Source: an uncultured Bryobacterales bacterium
Lineage (GTDB): Bacteria; Acidobacteriota; Terriglobia; Bryobacterales; Bryobacteraceae
Length of the DNA: 7,704 bases
Direction: 5' to 3'
NCBI GenBank assembly: GCA_937859895.1
Contig: CALMAV010000587.1
Coordinates: 1 to 7,704 of the forward strand
Position 1 is the first letter of the stretch; each line of letters starts with the position of its first letter. Of this stretch, positions 6,407-7,704 are shown one piece after another. A model generated the notes under the pieces. That model did not search any database. It had not been told where the DNA came from and saw only the letters and a list, made by a program, of their open reading frames with translations. Position numbers and translations under genes: made by a program.

Positions 6407-7704
6407 ATGACTCAAACTCTTCGCTTCGCGATGCGTCAGTTGCTTGCTGCTCCGGGCTTTTGCTTGGCCGTGATTATTACCTTGGCGCTGGGCATCGGAG
6501 TGAACACTGCTGTGTTCAGCGTGCTCGATGGATTCCTTATCAGGCAGCTGCCCTATCCTGAGCCAGATCGAGTTGGGGCGCTCGTAACCCACATTGAGGG
6601 TTTCAACAAACGTACGAGCCAAATGGCCTCGGAAGAAAACAACAGCTTTGATGGCGCGTCCTGGCAGGTCATAAAGGAGAACTTAACTGGCGTTACGCTT
6701 GCCTCCTGGGGCGGCACAAGCGGCGTGAATCTGAAGTCTGACTCCGATGGAACCGTGCGTTATGTACACGAGAGTCGTGTATCAGCTAAGTATTTTGAGG
6801 TTCTGGGGATTCCGCTTTATCGGGGCCGCAGCTTCACTGAGAACGAAGATCGTCCACACGGGCCGCCCGTTGTTGTGCTGAGCTACGCACTTTGGAACTC
6901 GACGTTTCATGGCAATGGGCAGATTATTGGCAAGCTGATTCATCTGAAAGGTGAGCCATATACGGTAGTCGGTGTTCTGCCGGCGCAGGCGGTAGTGCCC
7001 AGCAGAGCAGATTTATTTACCGCACTTCAACCCTCGGCCAGCGGCGAGTGTGGCGGAGAGAACTGCGGTATCCTCCTTCGTTTAAAGCCAGGGGTAAATT
7101 GGCAGAATGTCGAAGCCCAGCTCAGGCATGTCCGACTTCCAAACATGGCGGGCTTTGAAAGGGAGACGCATGGAAGGACTTGGCTCTATGCTCATCCTTT
7201 GCAAGTGGAATTTGCGAATGGGCTTCAAAACAAAGTTTCAGTATTGATGCTGGCGGTTCTTTGTATCTTGCTGATTGCATGCGCCAACCTTGCTGGACTT
7301 ACGCTGGTCCGCATGTCTCGCCGGGAACCGGAGCTTGCCACGCGCTTGGCGCTAGGGGCGTCTCGCTGGGTCATCGTACGGCAGATTTGGGCAGAAAATC
7401 TGCTGTTGGCTTTCTTGGGCGGAGCAGTTGGAGTTGGCTGCTCCGTAGTTGTTCTCCGCGTTTTCGAAAACATCTTACCTGAGTCGATGGTTCCAATAGG
7501 AGGGCTGTCATTGAATGCGCACGTATTGGCTTTTGCGATTGGTGCTACTCTCCTCACCAGCTTGCTCTTCGGTGCCTTGCCAGGGTTGCAGATTCGAGGG
7601 ATCGATCTACGCTCTTCGATTGCTAGTGGAAGCCGGACGATTGCTCGTAGCGCTCGGCCATTTCGTCAGCTCTTGATTATTGGCGAAGTTGCGCTGACTG
7701 TGGT
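6407..7704 (+). CDS. ADOP-type ABC transporter permease (MacB/FtsX-like), 3'-partial
   Basis: The first 432 complete codons of a second orphan permease, cut by the window edge with no stop. It starts MTQTLRFAMRQLLAAPGF, followed by a first helix (about 18-42) containing LALGIGVNTAVFSVL and then the family signature RQLPYPEPDRV (46-56). The periplasmic core spans about 50-272. FtsX unit 1 has a helix at about 277-300 (LMLAVLCILLIACANLAGL), the coupling segment RREPELATRLALGASRWVIV, and helices near 330-350 and 372-392. The last visible residues (RQLLIIGEVALTVV) begin the helix that opens the second half in this family, so a full length near 800 residues is expected. Two close cysteines (C215 and C220 in GECGGENCG) in the periplasmic core could form a disulfide. 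The gene is divergent from, and paralogous to, the minus-strand permease; the two are clearly different proteins. No ATPase is visible, and the substrate is unknown. Confidence 0.9.
   Translation, partial: MTQTLRFAMRQLLAAPGFCLAVIITLALGIGVNTAVFSVLDGFLIRQLPYPEPDRVGALVTHIEGFNKRTSQMASEENNSFDGASWQVIKENLTGVTLASWGGTSGVNLKSDSDGTVRYVHESRVSAKYFEVLGIPLYRGRSFTENEDRPHGPPVVVLSYALWNSTFHGNGQIIGKLIHLKGEPYTVVGVLPAQAVVPSRADLFTALQPSASGECGGENCGILLRLKPGVNWQNVEAQLRHVRLPNMAGFERETHGRTWLYAHPLQVEFANGLQNKVSVLMLAVLCILLIACANLAGLTLVRMSRREPELATRLALGASRWVIVRQIWAENLLLAFLGGAVGVGCSVVVLRVFENILPESMVPIGGLSLNAHVLAFAIGATLLTSLLFGALPGLQIRGIDLRSSIASGSRTIARSARPFRQLLIIGEVALTV

Noticed and set aside
6182..6622. Minus-strand frame of 146 codons across the divergent region
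   Set aside because: About half lies antisense to the plus-strand permease; its composition is rich in R, H, Q and S without any recognisable domain.

Overview
The window looks like chromosomal DNA of an acidobacterium. This is an inference from gene content, not from any marker gene. Two large two-domain FtsX/MacB-type permeases without an ATPase belong to the class called ADOP (acidobacterial duplicated orphan permease). They sit beside a large outer-membrane beta-barrel protein with an N-terminal carboxypeptidase-regulatory-like domain (the Oar/TonB-dependent-receptor-like class), which is also strongly expanded in Acidobacteriota such as the Solibacter/Bryobacter group. No RNA gene, CRISPR array, insertion sequence or phage gene was seen.

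Layout. Positions 1-636 (+) hold the C-terminal part of a PAP2-family membrane phosphatase with all three catalytic motifs intact; its start lies before the window. Ten bases later, at 647-3472 (+), comes a complete 941-residue outer-membrane barrel protein, probably in the same transcript. A 220-base gap between convergent genes (3473-3692) contains a stop-bounded relic of the N-terminus of another ADOP on the minus strand (3547-3666). A complete 797-residue ADOP occupies 3693-6086 (-). A 320-base divergent intergenic region (6087-6406) carries a strong inverted repeat (6269-6304). A second ADOP starts at 6407 (+) behind a clear ribosome binding site and runs off the right edge.

How the genes may work together. 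The phosphatase and the barrel protein appear to be an envelope pair, with an inner-membrane lipid or pyrophosphate phosphatase followed by an outer-membrane protein. The two permeases are divergent paralogs, and the shared region between them could allow joint control. Neither has an ATPase in the window, so any transport role would need an ATPase encoded elsewhere. With the relic included, at least three ADOP copies have existed here, which suggests repeated duplication and loss.

I found no strong case for a wholly new system. The best leads are the ADOP relic, the 14-bp-arm inverted repeat in the divergent promoter region, and the well-placed ribosome binding site that points to an out-of-frame ATG just upstream of the minus-strand permease.
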